A DNA stretch of 64,000 nucleotides from Heliocidaris erythrogramma (Eukaryota; Echinodermata; Echinoidea; Camarodonta; Echinometridae). Location of the stretch: assembly GCA_025617745.1 (NCBI GenBank), contig CM046853.1, positions 50,088,934 through 50,152,933 on the forward strand, given 5' to 3'. Made by a program: the position numbers and the translations under genes. This document shows, piece by piece, positions 13,190 to 26,104 of the stretch. The notes beneath the pieces are model-generated. The model did not search any database. It saw only the letters and a list, made by a program, of their open reading frames with translations, and was not told the DNA's origin. Within the stretch, counting starts at the first letter, position 1. The number at the start of each line of letters is the position of its first letter.

Positions 13190-14994
13190 GAATCATTATA
13201 ATAAATCGCAGTAACGCTTTTCATGTACGTTTTCTGATATATTTTGAAGGCATGCAGTGCTTATCACCCTGCTTATGTAAGGATTTTCTGGGCTAAAATG
13301 AGCGTCTCAACAATACTATTTGTCCATCTGGAAAGTTTGCTGTGTATGAATAATTATTTCATCATTAAACTCAAGTATCTGCCTCTATTCAGAAACGCAA
13401 TTTTAGATTTCAATAGAAATCATAATAAATACTTTCAACAAGGCACAAACAGCACTTTTAAATTTTCATTACGTATCCTAAAACAGCCTCACTTGAGACT
13501 TTTGTTTAAAATGAAGCCCCTGGGATATAGTTCCTTCTGTTGCTCATTATTTAGCGCTTTTTTGCCCGAACATCTATCGCTCACAATGTTGCGTTTCGCC
13601 ACCATTCAAATATTGCATGATGTCCGACATCGAAATTACTTCATCAATTCTCTGAAAGAAAGCTATGCCTTCATGGATAAAATCGATAGTGTCCTCAAGG
13701 CAGAGAACTTCATCACAAACTTTTCTGTTGTTTTTATGCTATCATGTGAGAAAAAAGGAGAAAAATCTTCAAACCTAGAAAAAAAATAAGATATATCCAC
13801 TTTGCCTGCATGTGAATTCGAACTTGAATTGGAATATTGCAACATGAAAGGAATATTCAAGTGCTGACTATATGTCAGCACTTGTTATTTGTTCGATTTT
13901 CTCAAAAGCATGGAAGGGGGTATCCCGATTTCTCTTATTCCTTGCAGCTCTACTTCATATTAGTATGTTACTTATTTTAGTCCCTTCACCCAGTCAATGC
14001 GCATAACGTTTTCACGGACGGAATTTTTAAAAAGCCATTTATCCCAAAAGATATTGTTATATTTATAGTACATACACATCTCTGCATCGTTATAATAATA
14101 TGTATCAATGACTAATGCCACAAACGACTTCATCTTTCGTCTGAGAGCCCAAAAGGCGTTTCCTTAGTGCAAACACATATGAGTTATGCCCTTCTTCTTC
14201 TAAACAGACGCTTTAAAGGAAATATAATACAGTATGGACATGTTTATAAACTACAGAATATGTAGGAAATATGGTCCTACTCAATGTTCCAGTTCCATCA
14301 TGACACTTTTTTTTTGACGAGCACAAATGTAGAAGAGGGGCATAAGCACAAGACAAAGCTCCAAGATAACAGTGTGAGTGGGAAAGATCTCCATTACATC
14401 GGCAGCTCGCTGAATGTTTGCCCACCACTTGTTGAGTTTTGATCAGAAATGGCAAGGCACTCCAAATCTAGGTCTGCATATTGGTTTGGAGAGAGTGGCC
14501 AGGCATACAGATGTATTATCATCTTCGCCTTCTTTTCTTTCCGCGATCCGAGAAGACCCCGGCAGATTTACGATAACTTAAACGTTTCGCGCTCAGGTGA
14601 AATGTTATTGAATTATATTTTCCACAAGGGCCCGGGAATGATTCCAAGACAGACGAGCCTCTCCTGGCGATGCACACATGGTTAAAAGAAGAAGGTAAAC
14701 AGTCATTACTGGAACGCCACTTGTTAAAGAATGATGTTCAACGGTGGGGGTTGTATAGAAAGCAGTAGGAACTTTCAAATACAACACTGACATCATAGAC
14801 GAAATAAAGTGGTGATGTACACAGAGATGACGAATAAGATCGGAAGGGCAATGGGGAAAATGGAATCTTGAGGTTTAGTGTTTATGGAAAATGATATGAT
14901 CCTTTCGATCCTCATGATCCTCATTATCATATGGCAAGTCAAAGGTATTTGGTCATTTGTTGTCCAATATGCCACCAAGTATCATTGAGTTATG

Positions 14995-15085
14995 AAGGAT
15001 AATTGACCTTGCTAGGATTCGAACCCCCTACGCTTTTATTGGAAGTCCGGTGATTTAACCTTTATATCAATGCGCTCCTACGTAA
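14995..15085 (-). repeat. tRNA-derived SINE fragment
   Basis: Read on the minus strand, the segment has AGGAGCGCATTGATATAAAG, then CACCGGACTTCC and GGTTCGAATCC, a B-box sequence. It looks like the head of a decayed tRNA-derived element. No tail was found. Confidence 0.5.
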
Positions 15086-16328
15086 AACTATAACTCAATG
15101 CTACAGTATTTTCTGCTAAAATTTTGTATCACTCCTCTCAAACATGTTTTACATATTTACGTCATTTTCATGGTTCAAGCAAATTGCAGTAATTCTCCTC
15201 GTTTTATGAACCCTCGAAGTATTGGCCAATACAATGAAACAACAGGGAAAAAAACTAAGTCTACTGCAAGCCGGTATTAATTATTCAACAATAGACAGGT
15301 ACGAGAGACCTTCTTCTCAAATCTGTGTTTTGGATCGTTGTGACAGAAAGATAATACGGTTTTTATCTCGGTGCCCCTGGGCGTCGGATTTCCATATCAA
15401 ATATAGCTTATCCAGGGTACAAATCTCTCGCATTAGTTTCCTAGTTTATGAACCATCGGTTGAACGTCCATCAACTTTACTGAGAGCATCTCAATTAAGC
15501 GAAAGGGTAAAACAGGGTTGGCACTTAAAGAAAAACCAGGCTAAACTTCATCCTCTGATTGTAAAGGAATAATGATCTCATGGAAGATGTGGAAAAAGCA
15601 AGTAGTGAACTACTTATCGTCTGTGATTCGACTGACTCTTTGATAACAAGCTATAATACCCACAAAGCATAGCTACTTCCATTAAAACTCTAGAGAGCGA
15701 CATTATGACATCCAAGTAGTTTACGGACCGTTATTCAGTCCACTATGTTTGCTACATTAGACACACGCGCACCGAGATAGCAGACGACGGCCATATGAAA
15801 TGGTAAGCGGGGAAGTCTAAGTTTTAGGGTATGCGACGCCATTAGAAGTGACACTTATCCGACGACCGGAGCCATTTTAAACATGTTCAGGAAGCGTCAA
15901 ATCTCCTGAAATAGAAGTATTGCAGGAACAACACTGCAGACTGAATTATTTACACGAGATGACATGAATGTTTTCCGATTTTTCAAAGTGATTTTTTTTC
16001 TCTCTCATTCCGCAGCTAATCAGCAAACTGTTTGTGTCAAAGCCAAAAGTGCTTGACCAACAAATTATTTTTGGAAGGATGGTAATGCTATGTAAATATA
16101 TGTCCATAAAAAAGATTAGAAAAAGAAAGGAAAGAAATAGAAATGTCTTCTTCTGTTTCTTTGCGACTGTGACCATGGTTTCAATGTTGAATCGTAACCC
16201 GGATCGTCTTCTTCGCACAAATTATTTGTGAGACACACATCCCCATTGTTAGGGGGGGGGGGTAGCATGTACCATCATGCTGTTTTCTGCCAGTCGGCTA
16301 CAGCGACACAAACTTGTTTAACACTCAC

Positions 16329-16469
16329 CTCTGCAGACGGATCTTTGATGATCATTACCGAGCAGCGTTCACATTTGAGTAATGACTGGGCCCGTTGCAT
16401 CGTCTTTTGAACAACGTTGTCCAAACTCGTCTGCTCTTCAAATAGATCATGGGCAACTTCCAAGAGTTT
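16329..16469 (-). CDS. PDE11A: PDE11A-like exon, start of GAF-B (47 codons)
   Basis: This 141-nt exon sits between an acceptor ending TTAACCAG and a GTGAGT donor, phase 0 at both ends. The translation begins KLLEVAHDLFEEQTSLDNVV, continues QKTMQRAQSLLKCERCSVMI and ends IKDPSAE. The L-F-E-E-Q-T motif, the R-A-Q-x-L-L-K-C-E-R-C-S-V block and the spacing match the opening of PDE11A GAF-B as I remember it. This is the strongest family evidence in the window. The next exon (rest of GAF-B) should lie at lower coordinates. I looked for it on the minus strand across 1-16328 and did not recognise it, so the gene is incomplete here. Confidence 0.93.
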
Positions 16470-16597
16470 CTGGTTAAGAGTAACATGGGAAGGGGAAAAG
16501 AATTGTATTTTGATGAAGGAGAACAATATGATAGGAAGTTTCGTCAACAGGAGAGTGGACATTTATCAGTAGCTAGTGAGGTCCACAAACGCACCCA

Positions 16598-16627
16598 TAC
16601 ACACACACACACACAAACACACACACA
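16598..16627. repeat. (CA)n microsatellite
   Basis: CACACACA with AAAC interruptions, about 130 bp 5' (in gene direction) of the GAF-B exon. Confidence 0.9.
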
Positions 16628-17018
16628 AAAATGATTCTAAAAAGTAAGTCACTTGGATTTACCTAATAATCTAGAATGGGTAGATTCCAAGAACATTTGG
16701 GCGAAAACAGTTTCGACAATGTAAAAGTAATAAAATTGCAATTAATAGTTCTCTTATATCTCCTGAAACAACTTTCCTTTTCTTAATATTACATTATGAT
16801 GTAGTATAAAATATAGCATTAATATATTTGTATTACTATTGTTATTACCATCATCACAAACAATGATAATACACGAATATCATCAAACATGTTAAATAAA
16901 GCTCTTAAAATTAAAATTTTTAATCATTGATCCAGTAACAAAAAGTCTGGGTTTATACGGTAGAGAAATTGTTAAATTCATTTATGGTATCAAAGTATAT
17001 TCATATAAAACACACACA

Positions 17019-17025
17019 ACTCTCT

Positions 17026-17064
<39 letters not shown>
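17019..17064. repeat. (TC)n microsatellite
   Basis: Long TC run in the 4.9-kb intron. Confidence 0.9.
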
Positions 17065-17066
<2 letters not shown>

Positions 17067-17460
17067 GGATTATATTATTAGTCCTTGAATATCATATTAT
17101 ATGATTTTTGAATACAAAAAATAAGAAATTCATGAACACGAACGCAATACGAGGAACGCAAAAACATTTTAATTAACTTTCGTCTGAGGGGGCCGCGGAT
17201 TTGGAAGGGGAAAAGATCCGAGGTGGGAAATTTACGACGAGAATGGAAAGAAAAATTGAATATCTATTCTGAGATACATAACGAAGGGAATTTTAATGTT
17301 TTTGTCATGCATACTGAAGAATACAGACAAGAGTAAGCACATTTACTGAAAAAGAGTGCTGAAGGTAACTAAATAAAGGAACAGCTATAAGAGAAGTATA
17401 CTCATACGGAGTAGCAGCGAATGAGTAAATATATTTGCACAACTTCAATGGGTGAATTTT

Positions 17461-17895
17461 CCCTCCACCAACCTACCATCCACTGGTTCAAGGGTTCATA
17501 TTTCTGAAGGTTCATTAATTCGAAGGATTTTTATTCCCGAAAATCATATTCCGATGGTTCGTTAGTCCGAAGGTTCATAATTCCGAAAATGAAATAGAAC
17601 CATATTTCATTTTCGGAAAACAATCCTTCGGAATAATGAACCTTCTACTATCTTCGAAATTATGAACCTTTGGACTAACGAACCTTTGGGGTACTGATCC
17701 TTTGGAGTACTGAACGTTTGGAGTAAACGCACAATATGTTCTGAATAACTGAATAATATGATTGTTTTGATTCAATAAAGCACATTTAAAAAATAGTTCG
17801 GAATTATGAGCCTTATTTCATCTTCGGAGCAATGAACCCCCTGTTATGGGAAGTTTGTGTTTTACGAAATTATGAACCTTCGGAAATACGAGTGC
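17461..17895. repeat. Word hairpin: GAACCTTCGGA element
   Basis: Variants of CCGAAGGTTCATAATT fill the first part and the reverse TTCGGAATTATGAACC fills the second part. The centre is a palindrome at 17584-17618 (CCGAAAATGAAAT...ATTTCATTTTCGG). The word is repeated at least eight times with changes. A spacer near 17725-17790 contains GATTCAATAAAGC. It lies in PDE11A-like sequence just outside the last recognised exon on its 5' side, in the 4.9-kb intron. Confidence 0.8.
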
Positions 17896-18770
17896 CTTCC
17901 GTACTTCCTCCCCACACCAACTACACACACATGTACAGTATTGAGGAGAGGACCGTCAATGATTGTGTTACACACGCTTAAGCCGAAGAAATACAGTAAG
18001 GAACATTCAAGCAATCATGTAGACAGAGGGATCTCCCAATATTCTTTTAAAGGTATATTAATGTTGGCAAATCAACCCTACAACGAGTTACCCTGCAGGG
18101 GAACATGGCTGGTAATGTTTATTTTTTTATTTTTTAATAATTAAACATTCTTCTCACAGATATTTCAACACATTGCAGATATCTGGACAGCTGATACTAC
18201 GCGTACGTACATGATATCATATTGAATTTGTATTTTACTTTACTTGAAGATACAAAAAGCTTTGATTCATTATGTTTAAGTATTACGATTCAGGTTTTCT
18301 TTGTATAGGTTGGTAAGAAGGCAATCATGGAAACCAGATATTAGGCATATTACCGTAGGACGGCAGAATTCAGATGAGTTGTATATCCAATGGTACATAC
18401 GAATTGATTAGAGATGTACCGATTTAATTCACAGCTGTGTTTGTATTCTTACTACAATAAAGAATATTTAATTGTAAAAATAATCCCTCTATCCTGTATT
18501 ATCATCAATCAGTTTGTGCCCGCGCTTTCACAAAATTTCTAGAAATCAAATGATATGCAAATTAAATGTCCATAGTAAGCCTATGTTCTTCGCAGAAAGG
18601 GGGTAGATTGTATAGTTCCTCGGAGGGCTCCCAGAGGGTTCTCACCCTTCTCACCCCGGCAAGACGGAGAGAAAAAACCCATAGGAGTGTGAAACGTTCT
18701 AAACCTGAACCGAGGACAGGAAATGCTACCGTACTCGAATTTCATCATGCATCCCTTGAGCGAGGCAGCT

Positions 18771-18818
18771 GAAGGGGTGCGATATAGGGGAGACAGCCTG
18801 GAGATATCGCACCCCTTC
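18771..18818. repeat. 15-bp perfect hairpin in a GC-rich patch
   Basis: GAAGGGGTGCGATAT (18771-18785) and ATATCGCACCCCTTC (18804-18818) enclose an 18-nt loop. It ends a locally GC-rich stretch (about 18590-18830). The short frame there (18566-18772) looks like no family I know. Confidence 0.8.
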
Positions 18819-18829
18819 TTTAAACTGGA

Positions 18830-21324
18830 GGTACGATTTCAGTCCTTTTATTCATACACACATTCATCAAATTTTTCCTTTCCCTCTCAGTTTCACTGAC
18901 TCTTCTTTCTGACAAATCTGCTAGAATCTTAATCTCTGTCTACGCAGCTGAAACCTACATATTTTTTGTAGCATTTTTGCGTAACATTTTTGACAAAAAT
19001 ATAAATAGAATAATTTTTAATCTCAGAATCCGTCATCATTGGTTCCTTGCGCAAGTGTATATACCACAGGCATCCCCTTACGCTGTAGATTTTTGTGCTG
19101 CTTTACTTTTGGACAATTATTAATTAAAATGCTACCCCGTGAGCTTTACACTGATTTTATGTCCACTTCCAATAGTGTTTCATTGCTCTTTTCAATAACA
19201 AACTCGTCACCATCACCAAATGAGCTCTATTATTGTTGTTTAGCCTACTCCCTGTACTTCATCGTCACGGGATTTGGTCATCCTGTTACTGCCTTCACCT
19301 TTTCCTTGGGGCCTTTGATATGGCGATATGGCGATTATAATTATGTTCCGTAAACGGTTTTGCATGTAGACGTATTTTCGTCATCATTATTCAGTCCCAA
19401 ATTTGTGCTTCTCTAAGTAAAGATATCGCTCAGTGCTCTGGGCCCGAGTTCTAGTCTAAAAACTCTCAGTAAATCGGTTAGGGCTTATCAAAAGATCTGT
19501 TCCGCTTGCTATACTAGACAAGTTATTACGTTTCGTAAATCCTCTCCTGTTTCGTTACCCTATATACACCAAGTTCTCTCCTTTCACACCTTATCACCAT
19601 TCTGTGTCCATTTATCGCGACGAAGCTAGTACGCTTTCCATTCAATGTGCACCATCTTCTCACTATCCCTCTATTCTCCACCGAGTCAATCTCCTTTACC
19701 CAACTTTATGGACTCGTGACTTGATTGACGAATATTGTTAATCTTTTTTACTTATCCTTCCTACTCAAAGTTATTTTTCACTTCTGGAAATGTAATATCC
19801 TAACTTGACTTGAACTTTCTGCACAAATAAATTTACGAACTAAACTTAAGAGCATTCCATAATCCTATAAAATGCACTAGATATTGGATTCCGACAAATA
19901 ACATGCAGTTTTGATCACAATACACCTGAACGGTGTGCATGTTGCCGAATTGTAAGACGTTCGGTAGCTTAAGACTTTCACAAACATTTTCATTGAGGTG
20001 GGTAATATGAAGCTAAACGACTTTGACAACAATATTACAACTTGTTATAACAGATTTTCACAAAAGAGCATATCACATCTCAATGACTAGAACGAGGTGG
20101 TTATTTGGATATCTCTTCTTCGTTTTCTTCGATTTGCGTATGATAAATACGAAGTTTGGATTTGAGTCATGGAGTTGAATATCATCATGCAATTAACCTG
20201 TCAAAAGGCCCTAGACTGAATGATGTGCTGAATCGGGACAGCCCAGTAGATCGACATCTTACGGGACAGACAATCGGTATCATCGGCTATCGGTCTCGTG
20301 GGCTATAGTCGTGTTAAATTCATATATCGTTCAGCACTATCCTAGGTTGATGCACGGCTGGGACTTAATTCCTTTTGATTCCTTAAGGGCACCCACTGTG
20401 AATCTGACAGAACTGAAGAATAACAATTAATAAAGAAGGTTTGCGGATTGAGAAGGTCACCAATAGCCACTATAACCGAATTTACGCCATAAATAGTAAT
20501 GCTATTCGGACATTCTTCCTCTATGTTGCTTAACACGAAATGACTTTGGGTTTTGAATCCAAGATTATGAGATAATAGCATATCTTTTGAACTTATACAT
20601 TCACTGTGGATACATCACGTATCCATTACGAAATATAAACGAGAGCCTTTCTATTTCCGCTCAGTTTGGACTATTAGCATATAAATGTCATCGATTGACC
20701 CTAATCAATCGTGGCTTCAAGAAAGGAAAGGGGTCAGCTAAAACACAGAATCGCCTGCGGAGAATTGTCCCCTTTCTGTCACGTGGGTTGTTCTTTAAGG
20801 GTGTGTTATCACTTTTCCTTTTTAGACCATGGGTGTGCAGACATTCGGGTACAATACGCTTCAAATTTCCCGTTCATTTGGATGCAAGCATGCATAGCAA
20901 GAATAAAAGCTTTCTGATAGGAACTAGAAATGTTTTGTAAAGTATTCTATCCAAGGAGGGGCGACATTACTGCACAAAATTTACTACGTATTAATTTTAG
21001 TAAAAGGAAAAAGTTTCACCTTTCAATATTTTGAATGTTATTTAGGTTTTTTAGGCTTTAAAAGATATATTTCAAAATTTCCGTAGACGTGTTTTGGCGG
21101 AAGGGCCTTAAGATGTTATACACTTGAAATCACAGTAATTATTAAAAATCAAGAAAATCCCCGAAAGAAACCGCACATTTCCAATGCAGAAAACGGAACT
21201 AGAATAAGCCAGAGCATATAACATTTCATCTTGTCAAACATGTCAAAGATTGACGGTATATAACACGAAGCTGAATTGCATTAAAAATACAATTGCAGCA
21301 TTTTTGAAAGGGGAATTTTCTTAC
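18830..21324 (-). other. Intron sequence without recognised features
   Basis: Part of the 4.9-kb intron between the linker exon and the GAF-B exon. An open but Met-less stretch of about 94 codons on the plus strand ends near 19741 and does not resemble a family I know. Confidence 0.6.
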
Positions 21325-21414
21325 CCTATTTCTGTCGTATTCCTTCATGTATGTGTCAAATAGCGTGGCATTGCTGATTCCAATCCCACAGAAAGTCAGG
21401 TACGTCTCCAAGAG
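21325..21414 (-). CDS. PDE11A: PDE11A-like exon, GAF-A/GAF-B linker helix (30 codons)
   Basis: This 90-nt exon follows an acceptor ending CTTTTTCAG and ends at a GTAAGA donor, phase 0 at both ends. It encodes LLETYLTFCGIGISNATLFD followed by TYMKEYDRNR. The F-C-G-I-x-I-S-N-A-x-L-F core is the last strand and long connecting helix that link GAF-A to GAF-B in PDE5/6/11 enzymes. The vertebrate PDE11A counterpart that I recall has the same 30-residue length and ends with E-Y-E-R-S-R. It joins directly after the DDEK end of the previous exon and before KLLEV of the next. The upstream intron is about 12.8 kb, the largest in the window. Confidence 0.92.
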
Positions 21415-22686
21415 CTGAAAAAGAAACAAGAAAATAATGAAGAGAATACTGTTTAAATTTAGTATTAAAATCATTGTTGTATTGTATATTCATAAAATGC
21501 AGAATAAGATCATTTGCTTTTTGTATTTTGTATGTGTTTGTGGGGAGGAAAAAGTCCCTTCCTCTTTATTCACCCATCTACAATTCACATAATCTCACAT
21601 ATAGTGAGCAGATCCATGGGAGGGGCTTCTCCCTAATTCCTATCAGCTTATATACACTATAGATCATAGGTTCCGGGGAGTGAGGGAGGGGATACATTTA
21701 TAATGTTGGCGCATCCTATTCTCCTACATACACCCATCCATCCTCCTCTTCCGAACATTATTTCACTCTCGGACCGTCTGCAAAGCTCTCTGCATTCGCC
21801 ATATCTGCTGGCGTCCCCGCTGGTGGAACTGAGAATCAATCATTTGGTTATTTATCGGGAGAAATGACGCGGTGAATTTCCCCGGAGATCCATTTCCGTC
21901 GCTGCTCCATTATCCGATGCTCAAAAGAAGAATATACCCAAGTTCTCAAATATATGTAAACAGAGAACACCTTATACATAAACATATTGAGTTATTAGAA
22001 TATAATGTGCTAGCTGGGACATTAGGGCCAACACTTGCGAGATGGATTATTATCGAAACTATAATTATTCGTGGCACCGCGAGGAAGCCAATTAATGACT
22101 CAGCTATAATGCGCAGTCCTTTTCTAAGTTTCATCTAAAAATATCGTACTATAGCTTCATGATCTAACCGAGGAAAATATTATGGATCATAAAATTTCGG
22201 TGAAGATATCGGACGATGAATAACACTTAATAGTTCTTCTATATACATGTGTTCAATAGAAAGATCTAATCATGAAAATAATATGCTATTTTTGACATAT
22301 TGCTACAGATTATCAAATAATTCTACCATTTTGTTTGTAAACTGCAGCCTTCATTATAACATTAACATTCAACATACCTCTTTTTATTATGATTTTATTT
22401 AATTTTAATTCATTGTCATAATCATAATCTAGTTTACGGTTCTTGGGTCATTTAAACAGTAACATAATTATACATAAACATATAGTAGCCAATCACCAAG
22501 AAATATTTTCTTCTGTATGTTAGAGGTTCAATGTCGCTATACTAAATTTATATGCAAAGTATGAGCTTCAAATTTTGATTCTATGAAGCGATATTGCAAG
22601 TTCAAACACACTCTCAATATACATTACAACGACTTGTTAGGAGACTAGATGACGCACCCGTATGCGTTCGCATAGAATATGGGCCC

Positions 22687-22720
22687 GCGCGGAACCGAAC
22701 TCATGAGTTGGGTTCCGCGC
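22687..22720. repeat. 34-bp GC-rich palindrome
   Basis: GCGCGGAACC and GGTTCCGCGC flank the self-complementary AACTCATGAGTT, with a single G-G mismatch on each side of it. It could extrude as a cruciform. It lies in the intron between the 21325 and 34186 exons. Confidence 0.8.
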
Positions 22721-22739
22721 AAGGCCTGGGTTTATGAAA

Positions 22740-25190
22740 TTCTTTAATTTCCCCATACTCTTTTAGCCAAATAAGCCCAGGTAAAGTGTTTTGAGGTTAA
22801 TTTTATACATTCTAGCTTTACACAAATTATTTGTGATTGGTATACACTTTAACTTTTAAGAGAAATTTATTCATATTTCTGGCAAAATCTAAACATTTTA
22901 ATAATGAATCACAAAACATGGTAGATATACCTGTTTCTTACCTTTTTCCTATACATAACAGTGTAAGAACGTGCAAAAACGAAAACAAAACAAATACAAA
23001 CTTAACAAAGTTAATCAAGACGTCAAACTCATACCATAATTTATTAAATCTTCAGTGATTATTTCAATCAATTTGTAGTTTGCTTTAACATTATGTACAA
23101 AACAACATTTTATAAGCTTCGGGGTTTTTTTTTTTTTTGTATAAAGGTTGTAGATTCTGGACAAGGAGGAAAGCTTTGCAGTTACACTCAATCACCAAAA
23201 TTGCTTGGGGCCGAGTCTGAGACCAGATAAACTGGGTCTAGAGACCAGTGTCGAGTTTGGTTTTGTTAAATCACTCTACTCATACGCGTTTATCATCTCA
23301 TTAAATTTCATGGTCGAAATTCGACCTAAAACACTATACGTGTCTCTTTCTTTCTCTTTCATGTTCTCTAATATTGTTGCTATTGGAAGAAAAAAAATAC
23401 AAAAATAGAAACGTGTTTTTGTCTGCGCCTCGTCTGTATCCATTCACAACCATGCAATCAATCTATAAAACATGTTGTTTTTGGCGCCATTACCGTGCGA
23501 AGTTATCGTGTCAAAGATAAATGTGTCTCTGTTTCGTTGCTAATTTAGACTTTCTTTTTTTTTTTTGGTCTTCTCTTCGGCTGCACCAGACATGTATACT
23601 GTCAAAAAGGGGGAGTTTATGTCGTCCTCATTTGAACGGGATGAGAGAAAGCTGGCATCATATTTTATTTACACGTGGCTAAGTTTAGAGGAAGAGAGTA
23701 CGACGCGATAATAAAATGCAGCTGACTTGATTTCCGCTATCGATCGCTCACGGCAGGATCGATAGGACAAGTGGTTCACACTTTCACAGCTAAGCGCTAA
23801 CAGGGGCTGGATAGGTTCCTTGCTATATGAAGGGTGTCTTATACCTCTTATACCTCTTGTCGAAGAAAAAACAACTAAAAACGTGCATCAAAAATATATC
23901 TTGAATGACCCATTCATGAATAACAATTTCGTTTTATATGAGCCTTATGATTTTATTAAAATTAATTCAGCCATAGTTGATTACTGAGCAGATCGTCATG
24001 ATTACGCTAAATTCTCCATTAATACGGTGACACATATTTTGACAAATGACCACCTCCAAAAGCACTACACAGAGTAACTCATGCGATTGACTAAATGTCT
24101 AACGGCCTTTTCCTCTCCAGACTTGTGCCTACGTCAATTCCAAAAAAGTTCATAACGAATAAAGATTTTTGTGTTTCACTACATTAATGAATTGAAAGCA
24201 ACATAAGATTAAAATGGATTTGCCATGGTTTGCATATTTATTCGCAGAATGCAAAACAAATCAGAAAGGAATCTTAGATAATCAAGAAAATGTCATGTTC
24301 CTCCATTCACTCTATCGTTTCGTGTCATCCTTTTCTGCTTTAAACACACAAACAAAAGAATAGCTGTACGTTGGAGTACTTTGGAAATTGGAATGCTATT
24401 TTCGAAACCCTATAATGTTCTTAGCATCAAATCAAATCCCCAGACTAATATTGTTTGTCAAAGAAGGCAGATTTACAAAGACGAGAGAAATCTTCATCTC
24501 GTTATCCTGGCCAAGACACACCCCACATCGAGCAGACTTCTTGCCCCATTAGATGATCAAGTCTGTCGAAGTAATTTCCACAGATATTCGTTATCAAGGG
24601 GACATTATCCATTGACAGGTCCCATGTGTAACATAGCGAGGACCTTAAATGTCAGATTCAACCCCAATGACGTCACTATGACGTGTCGCCTAGCAACAGA
24701 TGTAAAGTGTACAGAGTCCAATAAAACTTATGCTTTGCTCATATTGTCACCAACAAAAAAAAAAGAAATCACGAGGAGTAATCATCAAGTGTGACTATTT
24801 TTTCACGTCGGCGACATGAACTTGGATTTGAACGGTCTTCAAGGCGAGGGTTGCATTTATAGATTGTCACTTTATGGGCAGAGGTCCATTAGAAAAAGTC
24901 TTTGGGGGATAAGTTCTTTATACTTTTGCTTCCTTCTATTCACTTTATCAACATCCGAAAATCGCAAGGGATGATTATTCAGAAAAAGGCATATAGACTG
25001 TTGACAAATCTCTAATCTTAATTTAACGACAACCGAAAGTTGAAATCGATGTAATTCTAATAAAGTCACGCCAAATGATTATTTTTAGGTTGTAATCAAA
25101 TTAATCGTCAGCAAAGTGCAACAATATTTTTTTTAAATACATGGTAGAGGTAAGATGTGCACTTTTTGGCATTGGTAAAACCAATTCAAA
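22740..25190 (-). other. Intron sequence without recognised features
   Basis: Part of the 12.8-kb intron. The plus-strand frame at 24381-24794 (137 codons) has no recognisable domain and lies opposite the host gene, so I treat it as chance. Confidence 0.6.
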
Positions 25191-25203
25191 ACAAGCTATA
25201 TGT

Positions 25204-25363
25204 CGTGGAGAAGGTTTACGGTTCACCATGTGTGTTGGTAGGAGGAAAGGGAAAAAGGAAATTAGAAATGGATAGACGAGAAAATCCCATTTAGCCCATT
25301 TCTAATTTCCTTTTTCCCTTTCCTCCTACCAACACACATGGTGAACCGTAAACCTTCTCCACG
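25204..25363. repeat. Perfect 68-bp inverted repeat with 24-nt loop
   Basis: Arm 25204-25271 and arm 25296-25363 are exact reverse complements over all 68 bases (CGTGGAGAAGG ... CCTTCTCCACG). The loop is 25272-25295. A 12-bp direct repeat, AAGCTATATGTC, occurs at 25193-25204 and 25401-25412 and brackets the hairpin. No coding frame is involved. Confidence 0.95.
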
Positions 25364-25757
25364 TTATAAGCTCCACCATGCAAACCTTCAAAGATCATCT
25401 AAGCTATATGTCATAAGTAGATTACAGTTTCCCCTCCAACATGGAACCACATCTAACGCTTATCGACTCCAGAGGGGATTAAATGTTTGATATTTTCTAT
25501 ATGCTGAGGTGACTGATTTATTCCCAGAAGTCATAAATACAGAATGTTCTCGAGTTCAACCAAATAGCTAAAAAATGATACTTGGAATGAGGGTTCATCA
25601 TAGCCCTTGCTCTGCTGCTTGGTGAAGTGCTTGGTGAAATCTTTTCCAAAAAATTCAATTTACAGATTGGAAAGTTTTTAGAGTAATGACAAAAATGAAC
25701 ACGACACATACGGGAGCAATATGTGTGTTCGTATGTGCGTGATGGTGTACCAACAGA

Positions 25758-25894
25758 GGTATACTTGTGTGACTAAATGGACAGTCAAACACAATAGATG
25801 CCTTTATTCCGTCAGGCTTGTGTGGCTTTTTTTGCTGCTTGTGTGGCTATTTGAACAATAGAGAGAACAAAGGGAAAGACACACAAGTATACCT
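25758..25894. repeat. Word hairpin: CTTGTGTGGCT element with TTTATTCCGTC core
   Basis: Ends are exact 15-bp inverted repeats, AGGTATACTTGTGTG (25758-25772) and CACACAAGTATACCT (25880-25894). The interior repeats GCTTGTGTGGC twice, has CAATAG spacers, and carries the core TTTATTCCGTC at 25803-25813. It is flanked by GTGTG-rich sequence. Confidence 0.75.
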
Positions 25895-25923
25895 GCGTGA
25901 GTATGTGTGCGTTTGTTTAGCAT

Positions 25924-26095
25924 TATGTCCGAGGACATTTTCGGACAGAGAACAAAAAAAAAATCATGACAACAATGGTCCTCGGAAGGCGGACAATAGT
26001 CCTCGAACGTCGAACAATGAATTTATGCCTTATTCCGTCGACTGTCCGAGGACGAGTAATAATAGAGGAACAATAGTTGTCCTCGGAAGTAAAGC
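25924..26095. repeat. Word hairpin: GTCCGAGGAC element with TTATTCCGTC core
   Basis: The words GTCCGAGGAC and GTCCTCGGA occur at both ends and at several interior sites, separated by GAACAAT or ACAATAG spacers. The core TTATTCCGTC is at 26030-26039. A GT tract (26105-26134) follows directly. Confidence 0.75.
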
Positions 26096-26100
26096 CATGT

Positions 26101-26104
<4 letters not shown>

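Noticed and set aside
13244-13789. 181-codon open frame on the plus strand
   Set aside because: No family features. A minus-strand stretch here that starts EKFVMKFSAL looked like the next PDE11A GAF-B exon, but its acceptor phase does not join to the phase-0 end of the exon at 16329 without a stop.
19460-19741. Met-less open stretch of about 94 codons (plus strand)
   Set aside because: Open but pyrimidine-rich, without a matching family. It may be an old transposon remnant, which cannot be shown from sequence alone.
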